Below, piece by piece: positions 26,283-36,253 of a stretch of 64,000 bases of DNA (its first letter is position 1; every line of letters starts with the position of its first letter). Source of the stretch: Chryseobacterium lacus. Lineage in GTDB: Bacteria; Bacteroidota; Bacteroidia; Flavobacteriales; Weeksellaceae. The notes beneath the pieces are model-generated. The model ran no database searches and was not told the origin of the DNA. It saw nothing but the letters and a program-made list of their open reading frames with translations. The position numbers and the translations under genes were made by a program. The stretch is taken from positions 62,001 through 126,000 of the forward strand of contig NZ_QPIE01000004.1 in NCBI RefSeq assembly GCF_003336205.1. Reading direction: 5' to 3'.

Positions 26283-27710
26283 TTGACGTACAATAGCAAA
26301 GATATATCCAAAGGATTGTTTTGGAGCGCAGTGGATAAATTTGGATTCGTTGCGCTCCAGCTGGTTTTGGAGCTTATTCTTGCACGTTTATTGTTGCCTA
26401 GGGATTATGGTGTCATTGCCATAGTTTTGGTTTTTGTAACCCTTTCCCTCACCCTTACCGAAGGGGGTTTTTCCAACGCACTTATTCAGAAACTGAATCG
26501 AACTGAGAAAGATTTTTCTACGGTTTTTTATTTTAATATTCTTGCGGCTGCTATTATTTATTTGGTGATATTCTTGGCAGCACCTTCTGTGGAAGCTTTT
26601 TTTAATATCGAAAATCTTGCAACTATTCTCCGGGTGATTTCACTCAGTATTATTTTCAATTCTTCGATTATGGTTCATAAAGCGAAACTTAGTATAGCGA
26701 TGGATTTTCGTTTGCAAGCAAAATACTCGCTTCTTTCTGTGTTTCTTTCAGGTGGGGTAGCGGTATGGTTGGCTTTTGACGGTTATGGAGTATGGGCATT
26801 GGTGTATCAAAATTTATTAATGACATTATTCAACGCGTTGTTCTTGTGGATAGGATATCGTTGGACTCCTGATTGGGTTTTCTCCTTTAACTCCTTGAAA
26901 TCTCTACTATCTTTTGGTTCTAAAATAATGATCTCTGCTATTATTCAGGCTGTTTACTTCAATGCATATCCTATTCTAATTGGTAGAGTTCTCAGAACTG
27001 CAGATTTAGGACTTTATACAAAAGCCAGCCAATTTACTCAGATGCCAGCCAGTGTTCTTACCAATGTATTGCAGCGGGTATTATTTCCTTTTTTCTCTTC
27101 ACATCAAAATGATAATGACAAGCTTTTCCAACTGAATCAATTTTATACCACTGTCTGCTGTCTAATTTTTTTTCCTCTTTTTTTTATTATGGCTGCCGTT
27201 GCCCAGCCTCTTATCATTTTTTTGTTTTCTGAAGTATGGGCAGATATGGCGCCAGTTTTTACTTTGTTGTGTATGGGATATGCTTTTTATCCATTGATTG
27301 TGAATAATATGATGCTCTTTCAGGTGAAAAATAAAACAACATTATTTCTTAAAATTGAAATCATCACAAAAATTATAGGTTTCGCTATACTTTTGTTAAC
27401 AGTAAAACATGGAATTTTAGCTATAGGTTACGGAATCTTAATACAGCAGGTTTTACAATTTTTAATTACTTCATTTTTTGCACAAACCGTATTAAATAAA
27501 TCACTTTTAAAGCAGATAGCCATTGTTTCACCACCCTTTTTGATTTCGTTTGCTATCTTTGTTGCCGTACATTTTTTGGTTAAAGATGTTGAAACTGTTG
27601 CAGTGAAACTTATTAGTGGGAGTACGTTGGCGTTGGTTTCTTATGGACTGATCTATTTCCTGTTTTATAGAAACATACTCAGCAGGATTATAGCTATGGC
27701 GAAAAAATAA
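26283..27710 (+). CDS. Wzx-type oligosaccharide flippase (MATE/MOP superfamily)
   Basis: A 475-residue integral membrane protein with about 12-14 helices. The N-terminus (SKGLFWSAVDKFGFVALQ, then LARLLLPRDYGVIAI) is the standard pattern of the PST/Wzx flippase family, which moves lipid-linked oligosaccharide repeat units across the inner membrane. The start appears to be TTG 26283, since no ATG occurs in frame before residue 120. It lies 41 bases after the Wzc-like gene. Confidence 0.9.
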   Translation: MTYNSKDISKGLFWSAVDKFGFVALQLVLELILARLLLPRDYGVIAIVLVFVTLSLTLTEGGFSNALIQKLNRTEKDFSTVFYFNILAAAIIYLVIFLAAPSVEAFFNIENLATILRVISLSIIFNSSIMVHKAKLSIAMDFRLQAKYSLLSVFLSGGVAVWLAFDGYGVWALVYQNLLMTLFNALFLWIGYRWTPDWVFSFNSLKSLLSFGSKIMISAIIQAVYFNAYPILIGRVLRTADLGLYTKASQFTQMPASVLTNVLQRVLFPFFSSHQNDNDKLFQLNQFYTTVCCLIFFPLFFIMAAVAQPLIIFLFSEVWADMAPVFTLLCMGYAFYPLIVNNMMLFQVKNKTTLFLKIEIITKIIGFAILLLTVKHGILAIGYGILIQQVLQFLITSFFAQTVLNKSLLKQIAIVSPPFLISFAIFVAVHFLVKDVETVAVKLISGSTLALVSYGLIYFLFYRNILSRIIAMAKK

Positions 27711-27792
27711 ATTATGTATCTCTATAATAATATCTGGCTGTTTTTTCGGCATCCCATAATGACTTTTGTTAATCTTCTTATATGAAAAGACG

Positions 27793-28947
27793 ATGATTTA
27801 CTTATTGATATTTTTTATCTGTTTATTTGGAATATTTCATTATGAGATAAGAAATAAGGCATTATTCCTCAAGCCGTATTACTTTTTATTATTTGTGATT
27901 TGCACTCTTATGACTGGTCTGCGTTATCGGGTTGGTGGAGATGCTCTACTTTATGAGAATTATTTTTTTGTATATCCCACACTTAAGAATTATCTGTACT
28001 TTATTGAATTCAAAAATTCAATGAATTACCAGCCATTGTGGATTTTGATGGTAGCTGTTTGTAAAACCTTCAACCCAGATTATTACTTTTATCAGTTTGT
28101 CCATTCAGTTATATTCAATTCAGTTCTTTTTTGGTTTTTATGGAAATATTCTGCCAAGCCTTTTACTTGTTTATTTATCTTATTTATTAATTTACTTTAT
28201 TTATATTATGGCTTTGAGATTCAGAGAGAAATCTTGGCTATTTGTTGTTTTTTGTTGTCATACGGTTTTTTTAAAAAAAATAAATGGTTCCATTATTACG
28301 GGTTTGTTCTACTTGCTTTTTTCTTTCATATTTCTGCAGTCATTTTAATATTTCTACCTTTTTTTAAATTGATTAAATTCACACGTAAGTTTGTCTTTCT
28401 TTCAATCATCATTTCAATACCACTAATTATTGGTAAAACTGTATTTTATGATGTCCTAAGTTCTTTGTTTTTTACTGAAGCAATGTCTGAAAGAGGAAAC
28501 GTTTATTTAGGATTTCAATTTAGTGGTTCAGGAATCGTATTTTTTTACTTTTTAAGAGTATTGGTTTTTCTCCCATTTCTCTTATATTTTGCTAAAAATA
28601 AAACTTCGGACGAGCATAACTGGTTATTATCCTCGTTTTTAGTACTATCTATTTTGTCACAAGTTTTGGTTGGTTTTGATCGTTTATTAAATTACATTTA
28701 TATACCATTGATAATTTTTGTCGTTGATTTCATTTATGATCAAACGTTAAATATAAACGCTATTAAACGCAAAATTTTACTTTCCGGAGTAATTGTCGGG
28801 TTCTCGGGGATTTTGTTAATTAAATTGTTTATTTCTAATTATGGCAATGCAAAATATTATTCAGTATTCTTTCCGTATGAATCAGTATTTGATAAACACA
28901 AAACCCCTCAGAGAGAACGCTATTTAATAGAATTATGGAGGCAATAA
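27793..28947 (+). CDS. EpsG-family membrane protein, probable Wzy polymerase
   Basis: A 384-residue membrane protein with about ten helices. It shows the EpsG pattern TGLRYRVGGDALLYENYF near its N-terminus and a QREILAICCFLLSYG segment. EpsG-type proteins polymerise repeat units delivered by Wzx, so together with the flippase at 26283 it makes the locus Wzx/Wzy-dependent. ATG 27793 is chosen over an upstream TTG at 27766. The gene is visibly richer in A/T than the export genes, as is usual for polymerase genes exchanged between strains. It overlaps the next glycosyltransferase by 13 bases. Confidence 0.85.
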   Translation: MIYLLIFFICLFGIFHYEIRNKALFLKPYYFLLFVICTLMTGLRYRVGGDALLYENYFFVYPTLKNYLYFIEFKNSMNYQPLWILMVAVCKTFNPDYYFYQFVHSVIFNSVLFWFLWKYSAKPFTCLFILFINLLYLYYGFEIQREILAICCFLLSYGFFKKNKWFHYYGFVLLAFFFHISAVILIFLPFFKLIKFTRKFVFLSIIISIPLIIGKTVFYDVLSSLFFTEAMSERGNVYLGFQFSGSGIVFFYFLRVLVFLPFLLYFAKNKTSDEHNWLLSSFLVLSILSQVLVGFDRLLNYIYIPLIIFVVDFIYDQTLNINAIKRKILLSGVIVGFSGILLIKLFISNYGNAKYYSVFFPYESVFDKHKTPQRERYLIELWRQ

Positions 28948-29819
28948 GAGTAAGCATAATCATAGTCACGTACAATTCCCAACAGTATATTCATGACTGT
29001 CTTTCTTCTATTGAGGAATACAGAGATATTGAACCTCAGTTCTTGGAAGTTCTGGTAGTAGATAACAGTTCCGGAATAAACGCTGAAGAGATGAAAAAGA
29101 TAACAGAATCTCATTCATTGAATCAGATTCTATCTGTAAAATACCTTCATAATAATACAAACTTAGGGTATGGACAAGGCAATAATATTGGAATACGGGC
29201 ATCATCAGGGGATATTGTTTGTATCATGAATCCGGATGTACGTTTTGGGTCTTCTATACTTTTCGATGTGCTTTCCGAATTTTCAGAAAATATAACACTT
29301 GCGCTGCTGGGCTATAAGCAAATGGGGGGTTCCAATTATTCCTTCTACCAGAAACCGGAGTTTAAAAATCCATTGAGTGGGTGGATTATGAAGTATATGA
29401 ACCGAATAGAAGCATTCAATTCGGAACAACATTATCTTGCTGGAGCTTTTCTTTTTCTTCGCCGAAGTTCTTTCGAAGAAGTTGGCTTGTTTGACGAAAA
29501 TATTTTCATGTATTATGAGGAGCCAGATATTACCAACAGATTACAGAAAGGAGGCTTTCATGTGAAATACAAGTCTGAGAAAATATATTATCATCTGGTG
29601 GGAAATCGAACAGCTTATTCTGAAAAAGCGTTTGAAAGCGAAATGAATGCATTGTATTATTACCTTAATAAATATTCCGTAAACAAACGAAAGTTTCTTA
29701 AAAATTTCCTCAGAGAATATCAGTTGAAATTACTTGCTGCAAGGATATTTGGAGATATGGAAAGAAAGAATAAATTTCTTTTGGAAATACAGAAAGTAAA
29801 AGAAATTTTCGGGAAATAG
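28935..29819 (+). CDS. Family 2 glycosyltransferase
   Basis: A 294-residue GT-A fold transferase. The N-terminus VSIIIVTYNSQQYIHDCLSS, the NLGYGQGNNIGI segment and the metal/nucleotide-binding region IMNPDVRF are those of rhamnosyltransferase-like GT2 enzymes. MYYEEPDITNRLQKGG matches the acceptor-side ED motif. It probably adds one sugar of the repeat unit at the cytoplasmic face. The start overlaps the Wzy-like gene. The specific donor sugar cannot be assigned; the presence of rfbC in the locus makes rhamnose possible but unproven. Confidence 0.9.
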   Translation: MEAIRVSIIIVTYNSQQYIHDCLSSIEEYRDIEPQFLEVLVVDNSSGINAEEMKKITESHSLNQILSVKYLHNNTNLGYGQGNNIGIRASSGDIVCIMNPDVRFGSSILFDVLSEFSENITLALLGYKQMGGSNYSFYQKPEFKNPLSGWIMKYMNRIEAFNSEQHYLAGAFLFLRRSSFEEVGLFDENIFMYYEEPDITNRLQKGGFHVKYKSEKIYYHLVGNRTAYSEKAFESEMNALYYYLNKYSVNKRKFLKNFLREYQLKLLAARIFGDMERKNKFLLEIQKVKEIFGK

Positions 29820-29822
29820 GAA

Positions 29823-30915
29823 TCATTCATTAATCGTTTTTTCTACGAATTTTGATTTTAATATTTCATTATTGTCTTTCCCAAAGTCAATTACATTCGA
29901 TGATAAATCACTGTTGTTTTGTAAGATAATCCGTAACGCATCCGTTTTTGGTGTAGCTCCCATTGTTTGATTATTTTGAATAACATTATGAGATGTTTTT
30001 CCAGACAGGTTCAAAATGTTTTGCGTTTTGTTTTCCAACTGTGTCACACCGAAAAAATTGGAAGAAATATAGTTGTTTTTAGCATTGTGAAGCACAATAT
30101 TATTATAGTGTTGTTCAAAGTAATTATTCTGTACAAAATTGTTTGTTGAGTTTTTGATGATCAATCCATTTCCTGCAGATACAGTAGAATCTTTAGAGTT
30201 GGGCTCATTCAGCATATTCCCCAGATTATTTTCTATCATATTATTGCTGATAAAATTAGCGTAGGAACTTTGGTCTATCAGCAAACCAGCGCCGTTCATC
30301 CGCAATTCGTTTCCCCTAATGAAAGCACTAGTTGAGGTGTTTTCAAGAGTAATTCCAATACGGTTATTTTTAATGAAATTATCGCTGATGTAATTGTAAT
30401 AACTTCCTGACACCAAAATGCCGCTCCATAGAAAAACCATCTATGGTACAGTTCTCAATCCGGTTTCTTAATCCCTGAATTTTTATACCGATACTTCGGA
30501 TATTGTTTTTGCTGGTGTCTTTCCATTCGAATGGATTTTTCCCGAAATCAGGTCCGGTAATGGTCAGATTACGGATTGTATTGTAGCCACTGTTGATATC
30601 AGTTTCGCTCCGATTATTTTCTAAAATTATACCTTCCATATTCTGAACTTTTACCTGCAATACTGTTCCTCCTGATGCATCACCTTCCAAGCTGATGTAT
30701 TTATCTAAAACAAGAGGTTGGGTGAGTGTATAAATCCCTGGTGGAATTTCCAGTACAACTCGTTTCTTTTTGGCAGAGTAATCTCTTTTAATAATGGAAA
30801 CTGCTTTTAGAATGTCATCCCCTGTTTTGGAATGAGCAAAATCAGTAAGATTCATTTTCTGGCTGAAAAGCAAAGATGAAAGAAGGAAAGCAAAAATAGT
30901 AGGCAATATTCTCAT
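29823..30915 (-). pseudogene. Frameshifted secreted parallel beta-helix protein, inverted in the locus
   Basis: Two overlapping minus-strand frames, 30379-30915 (178 codons) and 29823-30440 (205 codons), together read as one right-handed beta-helix protein of about 360 residues. The first part has a signal peptide (ends LLFSQ) and LEIPPGIYTLTQPLVLDKYISLEGDA. It goes off frame near 30425-30435, where ENCTIDGFSMERHFG should continue into SGILVSGSYYNYISDN of the second frame. One extra base in the GGTTTTTCTATGGAG stretch would explain it. The family includes NosD-like and polysaccharide-degrading proteins. It is the only minus-strand gene in the locus. A sequencing error is the main alternative. 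Confidence 0.75.
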
Positions 30916-31084
30916 GGAAAACGATTATTCAATAAATGTATAAAATATATTTTGTTAATTTGTGCCGTTACATGAAATCAATAGTTTGCTTGATAATTTA
31001 TATATTTTTAAAAAACCCGTATAAATGAATAACCCACATCTGGCAGAAGCAATACCAAAATAAACTACTTAACCGAAATTGTCT

Positions 31085-32014
31085 ATGAACATAATTGCTA
31101 TTGTAGGTGGAGGAGGCTTCATCGGTACTAATTTAAGTGAATTTTTACTTTCCCACGGGATGAAAGTAAAAGCTATTGGCAGCAGTTTTTTTCGAAATTT
31201 TGAAGATGAAAATTATCAGCAGATTACCCTTGATGTAAACATCCTGAATGAATTATTGGATGCTCTTCGGGATTGCAGTACCGTTATTTGGTTAGTAAAT
31301 GCTACCGTTCCTGGTTCAAACGCCAGTTTGGCTGAAGAATTTATGCTTAATACCCAACCCGTAATCCGTTTTCTCGAACAAAGTTCGAGAAGTATCCAGA
31401 TGAAAAAATTCATTTATCTCTCGTCGGGCGGTACTGTGTATGGAGATGTGGCTCAACGTATTCCGATTCCTGAAGAAACTTCTGAATATCCTATATCTAC
31501 ATACGGGCTTTCTAAATTAATCACTGAAAATTATGTTGATTTTTTGACTCGTATTTCGGGATTTGAAAGTTATATCCTGCGTCCGGCAAATGTTTACGGC
31601 CCCTACCAGAATCTTAATAAGCCGCAGGGTATAATTGGTTTTGCATTCCGGGCTGTGAAAGAAAACGGTCTATTAGATCTTTACAACGGCGGAAAAGTTA
31701 TCAGGGATTTTGTATATGTAGATGATCTTTCAGATGCAATTTTAAAATGTATTACTCAAATCAAGCATCCCGGAGCTGTCACAAAGTACAATGTTGGAAG
31801 TGGGGAAGCCCGGAGTATAAAAGAAATCGTTGATGAAATCAGCCGAATAGCAAAAAAGCCAATCAGCTTGAATGAAAAATTATCCAGAAATTTTGATTGT
31901 GCTTATAATGTTTTAAGCATTGACAAGATACACCGTGAAACAGGATGGAAACCGACAACGAAGCTGACAGATGGCTTGCTGAAAGTTGAGCAATGGATCA
32001 ATAGGATTGACTAA
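31085..32014 (+). CDS. NAD-dependent sugar epimerase/dehydratase
   Basis: A 309-residue extended SDR protein. The NAD-binding loop GGGGFIGTNL is at residues 8-17. The catalytic Tyr and Lys are in STYGLSKLITEN, with the conserved serine in YLSSGGTVYGD upstream. RPANVYGPYQN is the usual sugar-binding region. It resembles UDP-hexose 4-epimerases, but the exact substrate is not fixed by the motifs. ATG 31085 is preferred to TTG 31079. The next gene starts on the base after its stop. From here to 37375 the genes abut or overlap. Confidence 0.88.
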   Translation: MNIIAIVGGGGFIGTNLSEFLLSHGMKVKAIGSSFFRNFEDENYQQITLDVNILNELLDALRDCSTVIWLVNATVPGSNASLAEEFMLNTQPVIRFLEQSSRSIQMKKFIYLSSGGTVYGDVAQRIPIPEETSEYPISTYGLSKLITENYVDFLTRISGFESYILRPANVYGPYQNLNKPQGIIGFAFRAVKENGLLDLYNGGKVIRDFVYVDDLSDAILKCITQIKHPGAVTKYNVGSGEARSIKEIVDEISRIAKKPISLNEKLSRNFDCAYNVLSIDKIHRETGWKPTTKLTDGLLKVEQWINRID

Positions 32015-33205
32015 ATGAAAGAATTGATAATGGTGGGAGCCACCACACAGAACAATACCTTAGTTAACGGACAGTCGATGATGTTTCAGTTGATTGTGGA
32101 TAAACTCGAAGAAAAAGGAATTTCTACTAAAGTGGTCGATTTCGGAAAGTCTATTGATCCGGATTTTCATAAAAAAAGAGTCTCAGGCAAATTTAATTTT
32201 ACGAAACTCATTGATAATTTCCTGCTTATCTTCCAGTTCATTTGGGTTATGATGACTACAAGTAAACTAACTCTTGTTTATATCAATACAGCACAGTCTA
32301 AGGTTGGTTTTCTGAGAGATTATATTTTTATCCGGGTCGCTTATTTATTTGGTAAGAAAGTTATTGCGCATCAGTTCGGTGCGAATTATAGCAAGTTTTA
32401 TTCTTCTCAAAGTCAGAAAGTTCAAGAAATGATCAAGAATACTTTCCGAAAAGTAGAATGTATCATTGTAGAGGGGGATTTTACTAAGCAACAGTTTAGC
32501 TTTCTTCCAAATTATCATAACAAAGTGATTTCAATTCCTAACGGGCTTCCTGAGAAAATAGACATGGCAGCAATGATTCCTAAGCAAATAAAAAAGGAAG
32601 AGCCGGTAAAACTTTTTTATCTTAGTAATTTAATTGAAGGTAAAGGATATTGGGATGTTTTGGAAGCCATAAATATTTTAGTGAATGAATATAACCATAA
32701 TGTCACTGCTGTATTTGCCGGGAGAATTTTAGAAGATGGAGAAGATGAAATGTTTAAATCTGCAACAGAAGCAAAAAAAAGTTTTTTTAATTTCATCAAG
32801 ACAAATCGTCTGGAGGGTAAAGTAACTTATACAGAAGGATTATACGGTTACGAAAAAGCACGGCAGTTTTCCGAAAATCATTTTTTTTTATTACCAAGCT
32901 ATTATATCAACGAAGGACAACCTGTTTCCGTCCTCGAAGCTCTTGCTTACGGCTGTGTTCCCATTGTTACAAAATATCGTTTGATTCCCACGATGGTAAA
33001 TCCAGATAACGGTTTCTTTGTAGAGCCTAAATCACCGGTGCAAATTGCTGATGCTGTCCGGAATATGATTAATGATTCCGATGAGTACCATAAGAAATCA
33101 AGAGAAGCTATTTCCTTTTACAAAAAGAATTTCACAGCTGATAAATACGTGGAAAAACTAGTAAATTTATTCTTAGAACATGCAACTTCGAATCGTATGA
33201 AATGA
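32015..33205 (+). CDS. Family 4 glycosyltransferase
   Basis: A 396-residue GT-B fold transferase. A membrane-associated N-terminal half precedes the GT4 donor-binding region, with LFYLSNLIEGKGYWDVLEAI and the E-x7-E type motif in EGQPVSVLEALAYGCVPI. It likely adds a sugar of the repeat unit on the lipid carrier. The ATG begins directly after the stop of the epimerase gene, and the end overlaps the next glycosyltransferase by ATGA, which points to translational coupling. Confidence 0.9.
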   Translation: MKELIMVGATTQNNTLVNGQSMMFQLIVDKLEEKGISTKVVDFGKSIDPDFHKKRVSGKFNFTKLIDNFLLIFQFIWVMMTTSKLTLVYINTAQSKVGFLRDYIFIRVAYLFGKKVIAHQFGANYSKFYSSQSQKVQEMIKNTFRKVECIIVEGDFTKQQFSFLPNYHNKVISIPNGLPEKIDMAAMIPKQIKKEEPVKLFYLSNLIEGKGYWDVLEAINILVNEYNHNVTAVFAGRILEDGEDEMFKSATEAKKSFFNFIKTNRLEGKVTYTEGLYGYEKARQFSENHFFLLPSYYINEGQPVSVLEALAYGCVPIVTKYRLIPTMVNPDNGFFVEPKSPVQIADAVRNMINDSDEYHKKSREAISFYKKNFTADKYVEKLVNLFLEHATSNRMK

Positions 33206-34431
33206 AACGAAAATCAATGAGCAGAAATTTTTTTTATATCGCACAGTTTTTTACTCCGGAACCTTATCTGAAAGATATTGATTTCATCAAAAATATTAGG
33301 GAGAAAGGATGGAATCCTGTCGTGATAACGAGCTTTCCAAATTATCCGAAAGGGAAGATTTATGCCGGCTATAAAAATAAATTTTTTGCAGAAGAAACCA
33401 TGGACGGAATTCAGGTCGTTCGCGTCTTCACGTATGCTGACCACAGTTTGAACAGTATGAAACGAGCACTGAATTATTTTATATTCGGTTTTTTTTCGGC
33501 TCTGGCTGTATTAAAATACGGAAAAAGAAATAGTTTCTACTACATTCTTCAGTCATCTCCATTTGTCATTTTTTGTGCGTGGGCGATTAAAGTTTTTAAA
33601 CCCAAATCAAAAATCCTTTTGGATATTCAAGATGTTTTTCCGGAAAATATAAGAGTTTCGGGTTTTATCAACTCGAAGGTGATGATTAATATCTTGGATT
33701 TTTTATTAAATCATTTTTATTATAAAACTTTCGATTTATTTGTCACTGTATCAGAGAGTTTCCGTAAAATCGTTGCTTCTAAGAATATTTCGCCAGATCG
33801 TATTCTGACTCTCTACAATTGGTCAATGATAGAAAGTCATCCTACTATAATCACTCCATCATATCAATTTGAAGATAATGGATTTCATATTGTGTATGCA
33901 GGAAATATCGGAGTTCATCAAGGTCTGTCCAAATTGAGTTCAGCAATTAACAACATCACTGAAAAAAATCATCAAATTTTTTTTCATTTCTTTGGAGACG
34001 GAACGGATTTCAAACTGTTAAAAAAAAAAGTAGGTCATAACAAAAATGTGATTTTACACGGAAGGGTTTCCGAAAACGAAATCGGTAAATACCTGCAGGC
34101 AGCCGATGCTTTATTCTTACATTTGATCAAAGATCCGATTTATGAAAGCATTATCCCTTCTAAACTTCAGGCCTATATCGGAATCGGCAAGCCATTATTA
34201 GCCGGAATAGAAGGAGAAGCGCGTGCTTTCGTTACAGAAGCTCAATTGGGTGAAGTGTTTCATTCTGAAGATAATACGGGTTTTGAAGAAGCTGCATTAA
34301 AACTGATTCAATATTCGCAGGAAATAGTAGTAAGAATACGAAAAAACAGTTTAAACTTGTATGCTGAAAAATTTTCGCGTGCAGCCGGGACTGAAAGGCT
34401 AAACACTTATATCATTAAAAACACAAAATGA
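33202..34431 (+). CDS. Family 4 glycosyltransferase (WbuB-like)
   Basis: A 409-residue GT-B glycosyltransferase. The N-terminal pattern YIAQFFTPEPYLKDIDFIKN and VVITSFPNYPKGKIYAGYKN are typical of the WbuB/fucosaminyl transferase group. HIVYAGNIGVHQGLSKL and the donor site ALFLHLIKDPIYESIIPSKL are also visible. WbuB relatives transfer amino-dideoxy sugars such as FucNAc, which would fit the amino-sugar enzymes here, though this is inference. It overlaps both neighbours by ATGA. Confidence 0.88.
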   Translation: MKRKSMSRNFFYIAQFFTPEPYLKDIDFIKNIREKGWNPVVITSFPNYPKGKIYAGYKNKFFAEETMDGIQVVRVFTYADHSLNSMKRALNYFIFGFFSALAVLKYGKRNSFYYILQSSPFVIFCAWAIKVFKPKSKILLDIQDVFPENIRVSGFINSKVMINILDFLLNHFYYKTFDLFVTVSESFRKIVASKNISPDRILTLYNWSMIESHPTIITPSYQFEDNGFHIVYAGNIGVHQGLSKLSSAINNITEKNHQIFFHFFGDGTDFKLLKKKVGHNKNVILHGRVSENEIGKYLQAADALFLHLIKDPIYESIIPSKLQAYIGIGKPLLAGIEGEARAFVTEAQLGEVFHSEDNTGFEEAALKLIQYSQEIVVRIRKNSLNLYAEKFSRAAGTERLNTYIIKNTK

Positions 34432-35021
34432 CCATTAGGAAAGCTAACTCATCGGATATTATTGAGATCGTGGAGATCCATATGAACCGTTTTCATAATT
34501 TTTTTTTAACATCCTTAGGAAGTTCTTTTCTGAGAATTTTTTATAAGGCGTTCCTTAAATCACCCGGCATTCTTCTCGTGTTGGAAGATGAGGGCGAGGT
34601 AAAGGGATTTGTGGCCGGAACCAGAGATAACAGGGGTTTTTACAAAAAAATTGTTAAAAATAATTTTCTCAGTTTCTTTCTCATTGGAATAAAACTTCTT
34701 TTTGCCAAACCCGCTTCACTTTTAAGAGTTGGTTATAAAATTATTAAATCTGATAAAAATAGTATTATATTTGCCGAACTCCTCAGTATAGCCAGCAAGA
34801 AAAATAAGAGAGGGTATGGGAAGTTGCTTTTAAAAGGTTTTGAATCGGAGGTTAATAATTACAATCCTGATCTATTACCCGTTGCTTTAACAACAGATTA
34901 TGATGAAAATGAAAAGGCTGTGCGGTTTTATAGAGATTCAGGATATGTTGTATTAGAAGTTTTTGAGAGTTTTCGAGGGAGAAAAATGTACAGATTTATA
35001 AAATATTTTAATAATATATGA
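34428..35021 (+). CDS. GNAT-family N-acetyltransferase
   Basis: A 197-residue acetyltransferase. The N-terminus TIRKANSSDIIEIVEIHMNRF and the acetyl-CoA binding segment LSIASKKNKRGYGKLLLKGF are GNAT hallmarks, and VRFYRDSGYVV is the usual C-terminal motif. It sits between a glycosyltransferase and a sugar aminotransferase, so its probable role is N-acetylation of the amino sugar made by the aminotransferase at 35018, in place of the PglD type found in other systems. It overlaps both neighbours by ATGA. Confidence 0.85.
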   Translation: MTIRKANSSDIIEIVEIHMNRFHNFFLTSLGSSFLRIFYKAFLKSPGILLVLEDEGEVKGFVAGTRDNRGFYKKIVKNNFLSFFLIGIKLLFAKPASLLRVGYKIIKSDKNSIIFAELLSIASKKNKRGYGKLLLKGFESEVNNYNPDLLPVALTTDYDENEKAVRFYRDSGYVVLEVFESFRGRKMYRFIKYFNNI

Positions 35022-36253
35022 AAATTCCGTTTTCGCCGCCTTACATTGATCAAGACATAATCAATGAAGTAGTGGACACTATGAAGTCAGGTTGGATAAC
35101 CACAGGTCCCAAAGTCAAGGCTTTTGAAGATGAGATTTCTAGATTCACAGATGTTGATAATACACTGTGTGTAAATTCTTGGACATCTGGAGCTATTCTT
35201 GTATTAAAGTGGTTTGGTGTAAAAAAAGGAGATGAAGTCATCGTTCCTGCTTATACCTATTGTGCAACAGCCTTAGCAGTGATAAGATGCGGTGCCACTC
35301 CAGTGATGGTAGACGTAAAAGAAGATTTCACAATTGATATTGATAAAATAGAAGCATCGATAACTGAGCGTACCAAAGTGATTATTCCGGTGGATATTGC
35401 TGGTTTGCCCTGCCACTATAAGGAGTTAAATGACTTGGTGAATAATAAAAAAATAAAATCAAAATTTTCACCAGATTCAGAAAATCAACACAAGCTCGGC
35501 AGAATTTTATTGCTAGCAGATGCAGCCCATTCATTTGGAGCTAATTATGAAAAATTACGAACAGGAAAACTGACGGATATCACCGTTTTTTCTTTTCATG
35601 CAGTTAAAAATGTAACCACAGCAGAAGGTGGCGCAATATCCCTTAATTTACCCGCTCCTTTCCAAAATGCAGAAGAGTACCGTGTTCTCAGGCTATGGAC
35701 ATTGAATGGACAAACTAAAGATGCTTTTACAAAATCTCAAGGTGGCGGAAATAGCTGGCAGTACGATATTGTATTTCCAGGATTGAAAATAAATATGCCG
35801 GATCTGTGTGCTGCAATGGGTTTGGCTCAAATTAGAAAATACTCAGGGCAAATACTTCCAGAAAGAATTAGAGTAGGAGAAAGATATCAGGCATTTTTCA
35901 ATAACAAACCTTGGGCTCAGCTTCCGATATTAAAAGATGATCAACGCACCTCTAGCTATCATTTATATCCTTTGAAAATCCGAAATATATCTGAAGGCCA
36001 AAGGAATGAAATCATTAATGAAATTGCAGATAAAGGAGTGTCAGTAAATGTACACTTTATCCCAATGCCAATGCTCACTTTGTTTAAGGATCTTGGTTAT
36101 AAAATGGAAGATTATCCTGTTTCTTATGATATTTACTCTCGGGAAATATCACTTCCCATTTATCCGGAACTGAAGGATGACCAGGTTGATTTTATCTGTA
36201 AAGTAGTTGAAGAATCTTATGAGCGGGTAATTGGAAATGAAACGAATATTTGA
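35018..36253 (+). CDS. DegT/DnrJ/EryC1/StrS sugar aminotransferase (second copy)
   Basis: A 411-residue PLP enzyme. Lys197 in FSFHAVKNVTTAEGGAI forms the Schiff base, and LLADAAHSFGANY holds the cofactor Asp. It has a short insertion (about residues 144-165, NNKKIKSKFSPDSENQHKLG) and differs clearly from the copy at 19875, so it is not a recent duplication. It most resembles UDP-4-amino-4-deoxy-arabinose or perosamine-type aminotransferases. Two different aminotransferases in one locus suggest two amino sugars or one diamino sugar. It overlaps the next gene by 17 bases. Confidence 0.9.
   Translation: MKIPFSPPYIDQDIINEVVDTMKSGWITTGPKVKAFEDEISRFTDVDNTLCVNSWTSGAILVLKWFGVKKGDEVIVPAYTYCATALAVIRCGATPVMVDVKEDFTIDIDKIEASITERTKVIIPVDIAGLPCHYKELNDLVNNKKIKSKFSPDSENQHKLGRILLLADAAHSFGANYEKLRTGKLTDITVFSFHAVKNVTTAEGGAISLNLPAPFQNAEEYRVLRLWTLNGQTKDAFTKSQGGGNSWQYDIVFPGLKINMPDLCAAMGLAQIRKYSGQILPERIRVGERYQAFFNNKPWAQLPILKDDQRTSSYHLYPLKIRNISEGQRNEIINEIADKGVSVNVHFIPMPMLTLFKDLGYKMEDYPVSYDIYSREISLPIYPELKDDQVDFICKVVEESYERVIGNETNI

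Noticed and set aside
30425-30435. Phase-variable tract at the beta-helix frameshift
   Set aside because: The longest homopolymer there is five T, too short to suggest slipped-strand switching.
27766-34431. Recent horizontal acquisition of the middle of the polysaccharide locus
   Set aside because: The DNA looks more AT-rich by eye, but there are no mobile element borders, and I did not compute composition. Polymerase and transferase genes are often like this, so I leave it as a remark only.
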